Origin: Coriobacteriaceae bacterium
Lineage (GTDB): Bacteria; Actinomycetota; Coriobacteriia; Coriobacteriales; Coriobacteriaceae
Assembly (NCBI GenBank): GCA_902364975.1
Contig: CABJFQ010000009.1
Span: 1-64,000, forward strand
Length of the DNA stretch: 64,000 nt
Reading direction: 5' to 3'
The notes beneath the pieces were generated by a model that saw only the letters and a program-made list of their open reading frames with translations, searched no databases and was not told the origin of the DNA. The number at the start of each line of letters is the position of its first letter. Within the stretch, counting starts at the first letter, position 1. Made by a program: the position numbers and the translations under genes. Below, piece by piece: positions 34,556 through 42,652 of this stretch.

Positions 34556-34574
34556 GGTGCCACCTTTCGATATG

Positions 34575-34605
34575 AAAAACGCGGCGCTCCGACAAGAGCG
34601 CCGCG
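34575..34605 (-). terminator. Terminator after nadE, close to the next start codon
   Basis: GCGGCGCTC and GAGCGCCGC with TTTTT on the minus strand. Only 19 bp separate the T tract from the aminotransferase ATG, so it lies within or at the edge of that gene's leader and could act as an attenuator. Confidence 0.85.
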
Positions 34606-34673
34606 CGATACGGGCCATCAGATTGCAAAAGTGTAACGCTTACAAACCCCGCATTGGTTCAATTTAGCCAACC

Positions 34674-36653
34674 TTAGTCAATTACATTGAGCGCGTCGAT
34701 CTGGGCGAGCCACAGGCGCGAGCTGGCGTCACTCGGCATGCGCCAATCGCCGCGCGGGCTGAGCGTGACCGAGCCCACCTTGGGGCCATCGGGCAGGCAG
34801 CTGCGCTTAAACTGCTGGGCAAAGAAGCGACGGTAGAACGTGCGTAGCCACGTGTGAATGGTCTTGACGTCGTAGACGCCCTCGAAGCTCTTGAGCGCCA
34901 TGCGGTAGATCTTGCTCGGCTCAAAGCCAAAACGCAGCAGGTAGTAGAGGAAGTAATCGTGCAGCTCGTACGGGCCCACCAAATCCTCGGTCTTCTGCGC
35001 AATCTCGCCGTCGCCCGTGGGCGGCAGAAGCTCGGGGGACACCGGCGTATCGAGGATATCGAGCAAGACCTCGGCAATACGCCCGCCAAAGACATCAGCC
35101 GCATAGCGCACCAGATGGCGCACAAGCGTCTTGGGCACGCTCGCGTTGACGGCGTACATGCTCATGTGGTCGCCGTTATAGGTAGCCCAGCCGAGCGCCA
35201 GCTCCGACAGGTCGCCCGTGCCGATGACAAAACCACCAGCCTGGTTGGCCAGATCCATCAGAATCTGCGTGCGCTCGCGGGCCTGACTGTTCTCGTAGGT
35301 CACGTCCTGCACAGCAGGGTCATGCTCGATATCCTTAAAGTGCTGCTCCACGGCCGCGTGAATCGAAACCTCGTGGAAGCTCACACCCAGGTCGCGGGCA
35401 AGCGACTCGGCATTCGACTTGGTGCGATGCGTCGTGCCAAAGCCGGGCATGGACACGGCAGTGATGCCCGTGCGCGGCAGCCCCAGTGCATCGAAGGCAC
35501 GCACGGTCACAAGCAGCGCCAACGTGGAGTCCAGGCCGCCTGAAAGACCGATGACAGCCGCCTTGGTACCCGTATGGGCAAGACGGGTCTTGAGGCCCGC
35601 GGTCTGCAGGTCGAGGATGGTCTCGCAACGCTCGGCCAGGTCACCATGGTCGGCCGGAACAAAGGGCGCGCGGGGGAAAACGCGGTCGATGTCGCAGGCG
35701 TCGCGCAGGACGGGAGCCTCGGAGAGCGTGCCCTCAAAAGAAAACTCAACGGTCGTGGCCTCCGGCGCATCGTCCGCGCGCGCCCACGTCGTCGCGCGGC
35801 GGCGCTCGGCAACCAGGCGGTCAAGATCAACATCGGCGATGGCCATGTCGCAGGTAAGCAGCTTGGTCGCGGCGAGCTTGGAGCCGTTTTCGTAGATAAG
35901 GTTCTCGCCCGCAAAGACCATATCGGTCGTGGACTCGCCCTCGCTCGCGTCCGCGTAGGCATAGGCACAGTACAGGCGCGCGCTTTGGTTAGAGATAAGG
36001 CTGCGGCGGTAATCTGCCTTACCGATGATTTCGTCAGAGGCCGACGGGTTGAGAATCACCGTCGCACCGGCAAGCGCCATCTCGGTCGAAGGGGGCGCCG
36101 GCACCCACAGGTCCTCACAGACCTCAACGCCCAGCACCAGGTCCTCGGCGTCCTCATCACAGCAACGGTAGACAAGCCCCGAACCCAGCGGGACCGGACC
36201 CTGACCGGCAAATTCAACCCACACGGGATCCGCAGGCGCCGGAGCAAACCAACGGCGCTCATAGAACTCGCCATAGTTGGGCAGATACTTCTTGGCCGTG
36301 AGACCCAAAAGCTCGCCCGCGCAGCACACGGCGGCGCAGTTGTAGATATTCTCGGCAACTGTAACGGGAAGACCGACAGTAAAGACAATCGGCAGCTCAC
36401 GAGTCTCGTCGAGGATATGCACCAGAGCAGCCTCGCAGGCATGAAGCAGCGTGCGGTTATGGAACAAATCGGCCGCGGTATAGCCGCACAGGTTAAGCTC
36501 GGGCAGCACCAACGCACGAACGCCGCGCTCAGCAGCCTCGCGAACAGCCGCCAGCGCAACCTCGGCATTGCCCTCGACATCGGCCACGCGAATCCGCGGC
36601 GACGCCGCCGCCACACGCAAAAAGCCATCAGACTGAGAAAGGTGAAGATTCAT
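34674..36653 (-). CDS. nadE: Glutamine-dependent NAD+ synthetase
   Basis: A 659-residue two-domain enzyme that amidates nicotinic acid adenine dinucleotide with glutamine. The N-terminal nitrilase-type amidase has the triad Glu52 (PELNLCGYT), Lys121/122 (KKYLPNYGEFYE) and Cys179 (GVEVCEDLW). The synthetase domain has the PP-loop IGLSGGLDST (368-377) and GTGDLSELALGW. The length fits the long actinobacterial-type enzyme. The ATG at 36653 follows GGGAGC. Confidence 0.96.
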   Translation of the reverse strand: MNLHLSQSDGFLRVAAASPRIRVADVEGNAEVALAAVREAAERGVRALVLPELNLCGYTAADLFHNRTLLHACEAALVHILDETRELPIVFTVGLPVTVAENIYNCAAVCCAGELLGLTAKKYLPNYGEFYERRWFAPAPADPVWVEFAGQGPVPLGSGLVYRCCDEDAEDLVLGVEVCEDLWVPAPPSTEMALAGATVILNPSASDEIIGKADYRRSLISNQSARLYCAYAYADASEGESTTDMVFAGENLIYENGSKLAATKLLTCDMAIADVDLDRLVAERRRATTWARADDAPEATTVEFSFEGTLSEAPVLRDACDIDRVFPRAPFVPADHGDLAERCETILDLQTAGLKTRLAHTGTKAAVIGLSGGLDSTLALLVTVRAFDALGLPRTGITAVSMPGFGTTHRTKSNAESLARDLGVSFHEVSIHAAVEQHFKDIEHDPAVQDVTYENSQARERTQILMDLANQAGGFVIGTGDLSELALGWATYNGDHMSMYAVNASVPKTLVRHLVRYAADVFGGRIAEVLLDILDTPVSPELLPPTGDGEIAQKTEDLVGPYELHDYFLYYLLRFGFEPSKIYRMALKSFEGVYDVKTIHTWLRTFYRRFFAQQFKRSCLPDGPKVGSVTLSPRGDWRMPSDASSRLWLAQIDALNVID

Positions 36654-36856
36654 AAGAATGCTCCCGTGCGTAGACGCCATTCACAACAATTAGCAAGCTC
36701 TATTGTAGTTCAACCGCCGGGTGCAACCGCATCCCACCAACTTGGTGAGCTATTGATGAGTTGATGGTATCTGTTAAATGTCACGTACGATTCACATCTG
36801 ATGGGTACCCTGATGGCTGCATGAAACGAAGCAGATTTACATCGGGAGGGCCCCGT

Positions 36857-37807
36857 ATGACAACCAAGTACACCGATGCGCCGCGCACGCGCGTCATGAC
36901 ACCGGCCGCGCTCAACAACGGCGTTCACGAAAACCATTCCATCGGACAGACCATGGCCATCGCGCCCAAAAAGGGCCTGTTCGATGACATTTCCATTCCT
37001 CAGATCATCGCCGGCGCCGCAGCCGCGGCCACAAGCGTGGCGCTTGCCTCCAAGATCGGTATCGCCGGATCGGTAATCGGCGCCGCCGTGAGCTCGGTCA
37101 TCACCGTTGTGTCCTCGCAGATCTATCGCCACTTTATCTCCGCCAGCGCCGAAGCAATCAAGGGCACGCATGCCGCTGTCGACTACCCTGCCGGCGCCTA
37201 TGAGCCCGTTGAGTTTGATGCCGAGGAGCACCTGGGCGGCGCCGCGACTACACAGGAGATGCGCCAGATTGCGGGGCGCGCGACCACGGCGCGCGTCGCC
37301 CCCAACAGCCTGCGCGCCAAGGCCGCTGCAGAGCGCAGCCAAACGCAAAAGAAGGTCATCATCTTCTCGATCGCTATCGCCATCGTCGCGGTCATCGCCT
37401 GCGCCGGCGCCATCCTTATCACCACTGCCGGTGAGGGTCTGGGCGAGCGTCCCGAGCCAATCCTGTCGTCGCGCACGACCGAGAGCGATGCAAATGGCAA
37501 CACCCAGTCGCAGGATCAGCAGACACAGACGGACGACACGCAAGACAGTTCTGCCTCTGCCAATTCGTCCTCGAACACCCAAAACCAATCGCAGGGCACC
37601 GATTCCTCTACGGCCAACAGTGGCACGCCGTCCGGCACGACCGACTCAAGCCAAACGACCGACGATTCTCAGCCGAGCACGGGCGACCAGACGAGCGACA
37701 CCACGTCGGGAACGGGTACAACAAACAGCAGCAACAGCAATTCGAGTGGCACCACATCGGGCACGGCATCTGACAGCTCAAGCCAAGGCACGACATCGGG
37801 CAACTAG
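36857..37807 (+). CDS. Membrane protein with a Ser/Thr-rich tail
   Basis: A 316-residue protein. An Ala/Gly-rich hydrophobic stretch (about 50-90, with IAGAAAAATSVALASK) is followed by a polar region, a clear transmembrane helix (about 172-195) and a C-terminal tail of about 110 residues made almost only of Ser, Thr, Gln, Asp, Asn and Gly. GGGAGGG precedes the ATG at 36857, preferred to two upstream starts. No family is recognised; the tail resembles glycosylated or flexible surface spacers. The gap before it (36654-36856) has no other gene. Confidence 0.8.
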   Translation: MTTKYTDAPRTRVMTPAALNNGVHENHSIGQTMAIAPKKGLFDDISIPQIIAGAAAAATSVALASKIGIAGSVIGAAVSSVITVVSSQIYRHFISASAEAIKGTHAAVDYPAGAYEPVEFDAEEHLGGAATTQEMRQIAGRATTARVAPNSLRAKAAAERSQTQKKVIIFSIAIAIVAVIACAGAILITTAGEGLGERPEPILSSRTTESDANGNTQSQDQQTQTDDTQDSSASANSSSNTQNQSQGTDSSTANSGTPSGTTDSSQTTDDSQPSTGDQTSDTTSGTGTTNSSNSNSSGTTSGTASDSSSQGTTSGN

Positions 37808-37838
37808 GCACTGCATCCCCAGATAGGTAACCTGTACA

Positions 37839-37872
37839 ACGGGCGCGAATCGAAAGCGGTTCGCGCCCGTTT
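37839..37872 (+). terminator. Terminator-like hairpin
   Basis: ACGGGCGCGAA and TTCGCGCCCGT form a perfect 11-bp stem with a short TTG end, 31 bp past the tailed membrane protein gene. Confidence 0.7.
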
Positions 37873-37943
37873 GCCTTGGGCGCCGCCATGGCGAACGCCA
37901 TGCGATGGTAAGATGCTTTACATGTGTAAAGAGGAGATTTGCC

Positions 37944-38759
37944 ATGAGCAAGACAATAGTTAGGCCCACGCTTTCGCTGGGCAACCACATCTATCTGTAT
38001 CGCCTACTGCGCGATGCGATTGGATGCGGCAAGCAAACGTTTATGACGCAGGTCGAGGAGGCGCTCGCCGCCGGCGACATGACCGCTTATGACCTGGGCT
38101 TCGAATCCACGCGCGAGCTGCTCGAGGAGCTCAACGACTGCATTAAGCTGACCGTCTTTAAGGGCGGCCGCCTGTATGCCACCGTCATCGTCAACGAGGC
38201 CTGGGATACCGCCCTTGCCAAGGGCGAAGACAAGCCCAAGGCTGCCAAGGGCGCCAAGCAGTCCTACAAAAAGAAGAAACGCGGTGAGAAGGACCTCAAG
38301 GCCGTGCGCCCCAAGCACGTTAAGCGTCCCGAGCCAGAAACCATGGTTGAAGCCGCGCCGGAACCCGAGTCCGAGACAGAGATCGAAGTCGCTATTGAGG
38401 TAACGGCAGAAGCCGAAACCGAAATCGCCACCACGACCGATCCCAAAGTCATATCCGAGCAGGAAGCCACTGCGGAGCTCGACGAGGCTCCCAAGTCGAC
38501 AACCGAAGAAGCCGCTGACCAACCCGAGACGCCTGCGTTCCAAAACAGCGATGTCTTTGGCAACGAGGCCGAGGACGATCGGCCCGAAGAACTCGCAGAA
38601 CAGGACGCTACCGAATCGGCACCGGAGCCCGAGACGCCGCAGCCCGCCATCTCGCTCACGGTCGTCTATGACCCCGAGAACGCCAATGCCGGCATCACCA
38701 CCATGGCCTCCACACCGGTCGAGGCAAAGCCGTCTGTCGAGGCGGAGGACGCCCCGTAA
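37944..38759 (+). CDS. Coriobacteria-type protein, N-terminal part ended by an in-frame stop
   Basis: A 271-residue product as read. Residues about 1-95 form a folded domain (LSLGNHIYLYRLLRDAIGCG, TRELLEELNDCIKLTVFKGG) that looks like a winged-helix or small alpha/beta module. A basic patch (QSYKKKKRGEKDLK) and a long Glu/Ala/Pro/Thr-rich linker follow. GAGGAG precedes the ATG. TAA at 38757-38759 falls in the middle of the linker and the same frame continues with the same composition to 39251, so the intact gene was probably 435 codons. TTTACATGTGTAAA lies just before the ribosome binding site and may be an operator. Confidence 0.75.
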   Translation: MSKTIVRPTLSLGNHIYLYRLLRDAIGCGKQTFMTQVEEALAAGDMTAYDLGFESTRELLEELNDCIKLTVFKGGRLYATVIVNEAWDTALAKGEDKPKAAKGAKQSYKKKKRGEKDLKAVRPKHVKRPEPETMVEAAPEPESETEIEVAIEVTAEAETEIATTTDPKVISEQEATAELDEAPKSTTEEAADQPETPAFQNSDVFGNEAEDDRPEELAEQDATESAPEPETPQPAISLTVVYDPENANAGITTMASTPVEAKPSVEAEDAP

Positions 38760-39251
38760 GCCGATGCCAAAACCGAGACTGAAGACACATCCGTCTCCGT
38801 GGAACCGACAGATTCCGCAGTTAAGCCGGAACCGGCGCCCGAGTCTGCACCCGCCATCGAGTCCGCATCCGCACCTGTCTATGACCAAATTCCCGCACCG
38901 GCACCGGCTTCGGTACCCGCAGCGGCCCCAACCTCCGTACCCGCAGTGCCCTCCATCCCCGAGGACTTCCCCGTCGATTTCGCAACCGAGGTCTTCTGCC
39001 CCGGCCCGTTGCTACACCAGCTGTCGACTTATCTCCCCTACGGCGCCGACACGCTCGGCATCGTCGGCGAGTACTACTGGATCGCCCGCGAGCGCGGTAC
39101 CATCGAGGCCGCGCGAAACCGCGCAAGCTTCCCCCTGCGCTACACGCAGGCCGGCGAGCGCCACGAAGTCACCGTGCGCATCCGCCGCAACACCACCGGA
39201 GGCCTCGGAGCCACCTGGACCGTCAACAAGGTTGAAGAATCCAACGAATAG
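38760..39251 (+). pseudogene. C-terminal part of the split protein
   Basis: This is the in-frame continuation after the TAA. The Pro/Ala/Glu-rich linker goes on (KPEPAPESAPAIES), then a folded C-terminal domain of about 90 residues begins (DFATEVFCPGPLLHQLS, YYWIARERGTIEAARN) and ends KVEESNE. No ribosome binding site precedes any start in this part, so it is probably expressed only by readthrough or in strains without the stop. One substitution (such as G or C to T in the first base) explains the stop. Confidence 0.7.
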
Positions 39252-39252
39252 C

Positions 39253-39295
39253 AAAACGCGGCGAACGTCACAAAAACGTTCGCCGCGTTTTTTAT
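39253..39295. terminator. Strong bidirectional terminator
   Basis: AAAACGCGGCGAACGT and ACGTTCGCCGCGTTTT pair perfectly and are followed by TTATTTT. It is shared by the split gene and the convergent ettA. Confidence 0.92.
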
Positions 39296-39319
39296 TTTCC
39301 CAGGTTGAGCATAAGTTCG

Positions 39320-39347
39320 TGTGACAAAGGGGCTGTCCCTTTGCCAC
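39320..39347. repeat. GTCCC-type dispersed hairpin repeat
   Basis: TGTGACAAAGGG and CCCTTTGCCACA arms (11 of 12 pairs) around GCTGT. It lies 7 bp past the ettA stop. Confidence 0.7.
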
Positions 39348-39353
39348 ATCAAA

Positions 39354-41033
39354 CTAGTCCCTGGTAAGTTTCCTGTGGATACGATGCGGCTGGGCTGCGT
39401 CCTCGCCCAGGCGCTCGATGCGGTTGGCCTGATAGGCCTCGAAGTTACCCTCAAACCAATACCAGTTGCCCGGGTTCTCATCGGTGCCCTCCCACGCCAG
39501 GATGTGCGTGGCGACGCGGTCCAGGAACATACGGTCGTGGCTAATGACCACCGAGCAGCCCGGGAACTCGAGCAGCGCCGCCTCGAGCGAGGACAGCGTC
39601 TCGACGTCGAGATCGTTCGTGGGCTCGTCGAGGAGCAACAGGTTGCCGCCCTGCTTGAGCGTGAGCGCCAAGTTCAGACGGTTGCGCTCGCCACCGGAGA
39701 GTACGCCGGCGCGCTTCTGCTGGTCCTGGCCCTTAAAGCCAAAGCTCGCCACGTACGCGCGGCTCGGAACCTCGGTCTCGCCGACCATCATGTGGTCCAG
39801 GCCGTCCGAGACGACCTCCCATAGGTTCTTATCGGGGTCGATGCCGGAACGGTTCTGGTCGACGTAAGAAATCTTGACGGTCTCGCCCACCTCGAGCTCG
39901 CCCGAAGTCAGCGGCTCCAAACCCACGATGGTCTTGAAGAGCGTGGTCTTGCCGACACCGTTGGGGCCGATGACGCCCACGATGCCGTTACGCGGCAGGG
40001 TGAATGAAAGGTCGTCGATGAGCACGCGGCCATCGAACTCCTTGTGCAGGTGATGGGCCTCGAGCACCTTGTTGCCCAGACGCGGGCCCACAGGGATGCG
40101 GATGTCGGTCCAGTCGAGCTTCTGGCTTGCGCGGGCCTCGGCCTCCATCTCCTCGTAGCGAGCCAGACGGGCCTTGTTCTTGGCCTGGCGAGCCTTGGGC
40201 GAGCTGCGTACCCACTCGAGCTCGGCCTCCATGCGCTTGGCGAGCTTGGCATCGCGGTTGCCCTGCGCCTCGATACGCGCGGCCTTGGTCTCCAGATACG
40301 TGGAGTAGTTGCCCTTGTAGGGATAGAGGTGGCCGCGGTCGACCTCGCAGATCCACTCGGCAACGTTATCCAGGAAGTAGCGATCGTGCGTGACGGCAAG
40401 CACCGCGCCCTGGTAGTTGTGCAGGAAGTGCTCGAGCCACAGGATCGACTCAGCGTCCAGGTGGTTCGTGGGCTCGTCGAGCAGCAGAAGGTCGGGAGCC
40501 TCGAGCAGCAGCTTGCACAGGGCCACACGGCGGCGCTCGCCGCCGGAAAGCACGTTGACCGGCATGTCGGAATCGGGCAGCTGCAGAGCGTCCATGGCCT
40601 GGCCGAGTTTGGAATCGATATCCCAGCCGTCGGCGGCGTCAATCTCGTCCTGGAGCTTGCCCATCTCTGCCATGAGGGCGTCCATGTCGCAGTCCGGGTC
40701 ACACATCTCCTCGCCGATCTTATTGAAGCGATCGACCTTGGCGATCATGTCGCCAAACGCCATGCGCACGTTCTCGATGACGGTCTTGTCGTCGTCGAGC
40801 GGCGGCTCCTGCTGCAGGATACCCACGGTGTAGCCGGGGGTGAGCCTGGCATCGCCGTTGGAGACCTCCTCAATGCCGGCCATGATCTTGAGCAGGGTCG
40901 ACTTGCCCATGCCGTTGGGGCCCACGACACCGATCTTGGCACCGGGGTAGAAGCTCAGGGTCACGTCGTCAAGGATTACCTTGTCGCCATGGGCCTTGCG
41001 AGCCTGATACATCTGGTAGATAAACTCTGCCAT
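39354..41033 (-). CDS. ettA: Energy-dependent translational throttle protein (ABC-F)
   Basis: A 559-residue ABC-F ATPase with two ABC domains and no membrane segments. It binds the ribosomal E site and gates entry into elongation according to energy state. Domain 1 has VGPNGMGKST (near 38) and LSGGERRRVAL. The EttA-type linker and arm follow, with WVRSSPKARQAKNKARLARY. Domain 2 has GPNGVGKTT, LSGGERNRLNLAL and LLLLDEPTNDLD. Length and linker match EttA, not the resistance ABC-F proteins. The ribosome binding site (AAAGGA) is 13 bases from the ATG, a little far. Confidence 0.96.
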   Translation of the reverse strand: MAEFIYQMYQARKAHGDKVILDDVTLSFYPGAKIGVVGPNGMGKSTLLKIMAGIEEVSNGDARLTPGYTVGILQQEPPLDDDKTVIENVRMAFGDMIAKVDRFNKIGEEMCDPDCDMDALMAEMGKLQDEIDAADGWDIDSKLGQAMDALQLPDSDMPVNVLSGGERRRVALCKLLLEAPDLLLLDEPTNHLDAESILWLEHFLHNYQGAVLAVTHDRYFLDNVAEWICEVDRGHLYPYKGNYSTYLETKAARIEAQGNRDAKLAKRMEAELEWVRSSPKARQAKNKARLARYEEMEAEARASQKLDWTDIRIPVGPRLGNKVLEAHHLHKEFDGRVLIDDLSFTLPRNGIVGVIGPNGVGKTTLFKTIVGLEPLTSGELEVGETVKISYVDQNRSGIDPDKNLWEVVSDGLDHMMVGETEVPSRAYVASFGFKGQDQQKRAGVLSGGERNRLNLALTLKQGGNLLLLDEPTNDLDVETLSSLEAALLEFPGCSVVISHDRMFLDRVATHILAWEGTDENPGNWYWFEGNFEAYQANRIERLGEDAAQPHRIHRKLTRD

Positions 41034-41125
41034 TTGCCTGTTTTATCCTTTCTACCTGCTGTTTCCCTATTCTTGTTTCGCTTTAGTGGAAACGAAATGA
41101 GGAAATCAGCTCTGAAACTTAACGA

Positions 41126-41153
41126 AAAAGGGGCATGGTTGCCCACGCCCCTA
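41126..41153 (-). terminator. Intrinsic terminator after sdpI
   Basis: GGGGC and GCCCC outer arms with an inner GTGGGC/GCCCAC-like pairing, then TTTTT on the minus strand. It lies in the 41034-41216 gap, which has no gene. Confidence 0.78.
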
Positions 41154-41216
41154 ATACTACCTGGGAAAAGTCCCCCAGAACATACTATGAACTGCGTACG
41201 CTAGTTTTCCGCAACC

Positions 41217-41921
41217 TTAGCGAACGGCTCGCTGCGATTTACGCCACAGCAGATACGAGTAGACGTAGACGGCTCCGACCGAACCAAACGCCAGCACCGC
41301 AATCACCGCGGCGACGACTTCACTCGAAAGCACGCTACCCGCCACGCCCATCACAATCAAACCAACACCCAGCACCATAAAGCAGGCGCCGCCAAAACGC
41401 TGCGTACGGCGCCAGTTCTCGGGATCGGCAAGCGCCCAAGGCGTCTTGATACCGAGCGTATAGTTCTGCTTCACACGCGGCAAGTAGTTGCCTACGCCGA
41501 TGAACAGCAAACCGATAGCACCGGAAATCAGCACGTTGACCGAACCGACCGCCGGCACCACGCCCCAGACCGTAAGCTCACCCAACCAGCTTATGGCACA
41601 CATGAACAAGGTGAAGGCGATTACGAAGCCCTGATAGAACTTGCCCGAGGTTCGATATGCCTCACCTTTGGGATCGATGCGCGGCACCACGAAGAACATT
41701 GCGAGAAGCGCCAGAGGCAGCACGCCGAGCGCGGAGGCCATCCAGCTAGGACCCCAACCGTCGACGGCGCCGTTCGCGCCCCAGTGCGTGGGAATCTGCG
41801 CCGGCAGGCTCGGCATCACCATAAGGTGCGCCGCGACATTAATAGCGCAGACCACAACAAGCATGGCCCATACACGCGGCGATACCCCCGTGGTATGAAT
41901 GCCCTTGTTTTCGTTATTCAT
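41217..41921 (-). CDS. sdpI: SdpI-family immunity/membrane protein
   Basis: A 234-residue membrane protein with about six hydrophobic segments. The N-terminal DUF1648 domain has the family pattern LPAQIPTHWGANGAVDGWG, and the C-terminal SdpI domain has NYLPRVKQNYTLGIKTPWAL. In Bacillus, SdpI gives immunity to the SDP cannibalism toxin and signals to the repressor SdpR. Here it follows sdpR with an 8-bp overlap. No toxin genes (sdpABC) are nearby, so it is an orphan immunity/regulatory pair. The ATG at 41921 follows GGAAGG; a GTG three codons upstream is less likely. Confidence 0.92.
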   Translation of the reverse strand: MNNENKGIHTTGVSPRVWAMLVVVCAINVAAHLMVMPSLPAQIPTHWGANGAVDGWGPSWMASALGVLPLALLAMFFVVPRIDPKGEAYRTSGKFYQGFVIAFTLFMCAISWLGELTVWGVVPAVGSVNVLISGAIGLLFIGVGNYLPRVKQNYTLGIKTPWALADPENWRRTQRFGGACFMVLGVGLIVMGVAGSVLSSEVVAAVIAVLAFGSVGAVYVYSYLLWRKSQRAVR

Positions 41922-42192
41922 CCTTATCACCTTCCGTGTTTGTAAAGCCCATAAACCAACCGATCAAGTCCTGCATGACGGTGGTGTTTAAGCTGTAAAC
42001 GATGTTTTGGCCATGACGTTCGTCGGTCACCAACCCGGCGTTTTTGAGCGTCGCCAAGTGATGGCTCAATGACGGCTTGCTAATGTCAAAATGCTCGGCA
42101 AGCTCCCCGGCCGTACAATTGCCCTCGCGCAGCAGTTCCAAAATGTGACGTCGTGTAGGATCGGCCAGCGCTTTAAAACCCTCTCCCGGCAT
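41914..42192 (-). CDS. sdpR: ArsR-family repressor SdpR
   Basis: A 92-residue winged-helix repressor: GFKALADPTRRHILELLREG, recognition helix ISKPSLSHHLATLKNAGLV and a wing with NIVYSLNTTVM. It has no metal-binding Cys motif, consistent with SdpR and not with a metal sensor. GAGGAGG precedes the ATG. It overlaps sdpI and probably represses its own promoter until SdpI sequesters it. Confidence 0.92.
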   Translation of the reverse strand: MPGEGFKALADPTRRHILELLREGNCTAGELAEHFDISKPSLSHHLATLKNAGLVTDERHGQNIVYSLNTTVMQDLIGWFMGFTNTEGDKDE

Positions 42193-42226
42193 AGGACCTC
42201 CTCTCACTATCTCTCACGACGCGCAC

Positions 42227-42256
42227 ACTATACTCGTTATTTAGATGTTTGTCTAA
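42227..42256 (-). promoter_or_regulatory. sdpRI promoter with operator
   Basis: On the minus strand TAGACA (42250-42255) and TATAGT (42227-42232) are spaced by 17 bp. TTAGATgtttgTCTAA (42241-42256) is an inverted repeat across the -35 and spacer, the likely SdpR site; TCTAATTATCTAA extends it. Confidence 0.75.
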
Positions 42257-42314
42257 TTATCTAATTTGATACTAAGTATAGAACATGCGTTCGTTTTTAG
42301 ATACAATGAGCCCA

Positions 42315-42536
42315 GAAGCAGATGGGTCAGCTCCCTCTTACCAAGAAGGAGATGGACTATGAGTATTGACGATGTCCTGACGTTGTTATTGCTTGTAATC
42401 GCGGCTGTGGAACTCGGCATCCACATTGGAGGTCGAATGAAATAGCCGCCCCCGCGTAATGCGAAGACGGCCACTTCTCACGCTACAAACGTGTTTTGGA
42501 GTTGGCCAACCCGCTGCAACGGGTGCCATCTGCTTC
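42315..42536 (+). promoter_or_regulatory. 5'-3' pairing elements around the toxin gene
   Basis: GAAGCAGATGG (42315-42325) and CCATCTGCTTC (42526-42536) are exact complements flanking the 28-codon gene. A hairpin ACCCG/CGGGT lies just before the 3' element. The rest of the 42446-42652 gap shows no coding frame; an antisense RNA would be expected here. Confidence 0.55.
42359..42445 (+). CDS. Putative holin-like type I toxin
   Basis: A 28-residue peptide: acidic start MSIDDV, hydrophobic core LTLLLLVIAAVELGIHIGG and basic end RMK. Size, topology and charge pattern match the small hydrophobic toxins of type I systems (TxpA/holin-like). AAGGAG lies 7 bases before the ATG. TACAAT at 42302-42307 could be its -10. 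The 5' leader (42315-42325) is perfectly complementary to 42526-42536 downstream, the kind of long-range lock seen in type I toxin mRNAs. The antisense RNA is not identified directly. Confidence 0.65.
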   Translation: MSIDDVLTLLLLVIAAVELGIHIGGRMK

Positions 42537-42652
42537 ATCTTATGCGAATCCCGATCTCATTTCAACAAGCCCCTAGGGCTCAAATGGAATCGTGATAATC
42601 CCTATAATGGCGATAGCCCAAACACGATCCGCTTCCCCATCGGAGGACATCT

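Noticed and set aside
35574..36764. Plus-strand frame opposite nadE
   Set aside because: No ribosome binding site, Arg/Gly/Val-biased; nadE is certain.
37501..37800. Ser/Thr-rich repeat as a possible CRISPR or tandem DNA repeat
   Set aside because: It is coding low-complexity sequence without fixed repeat units or spacers.
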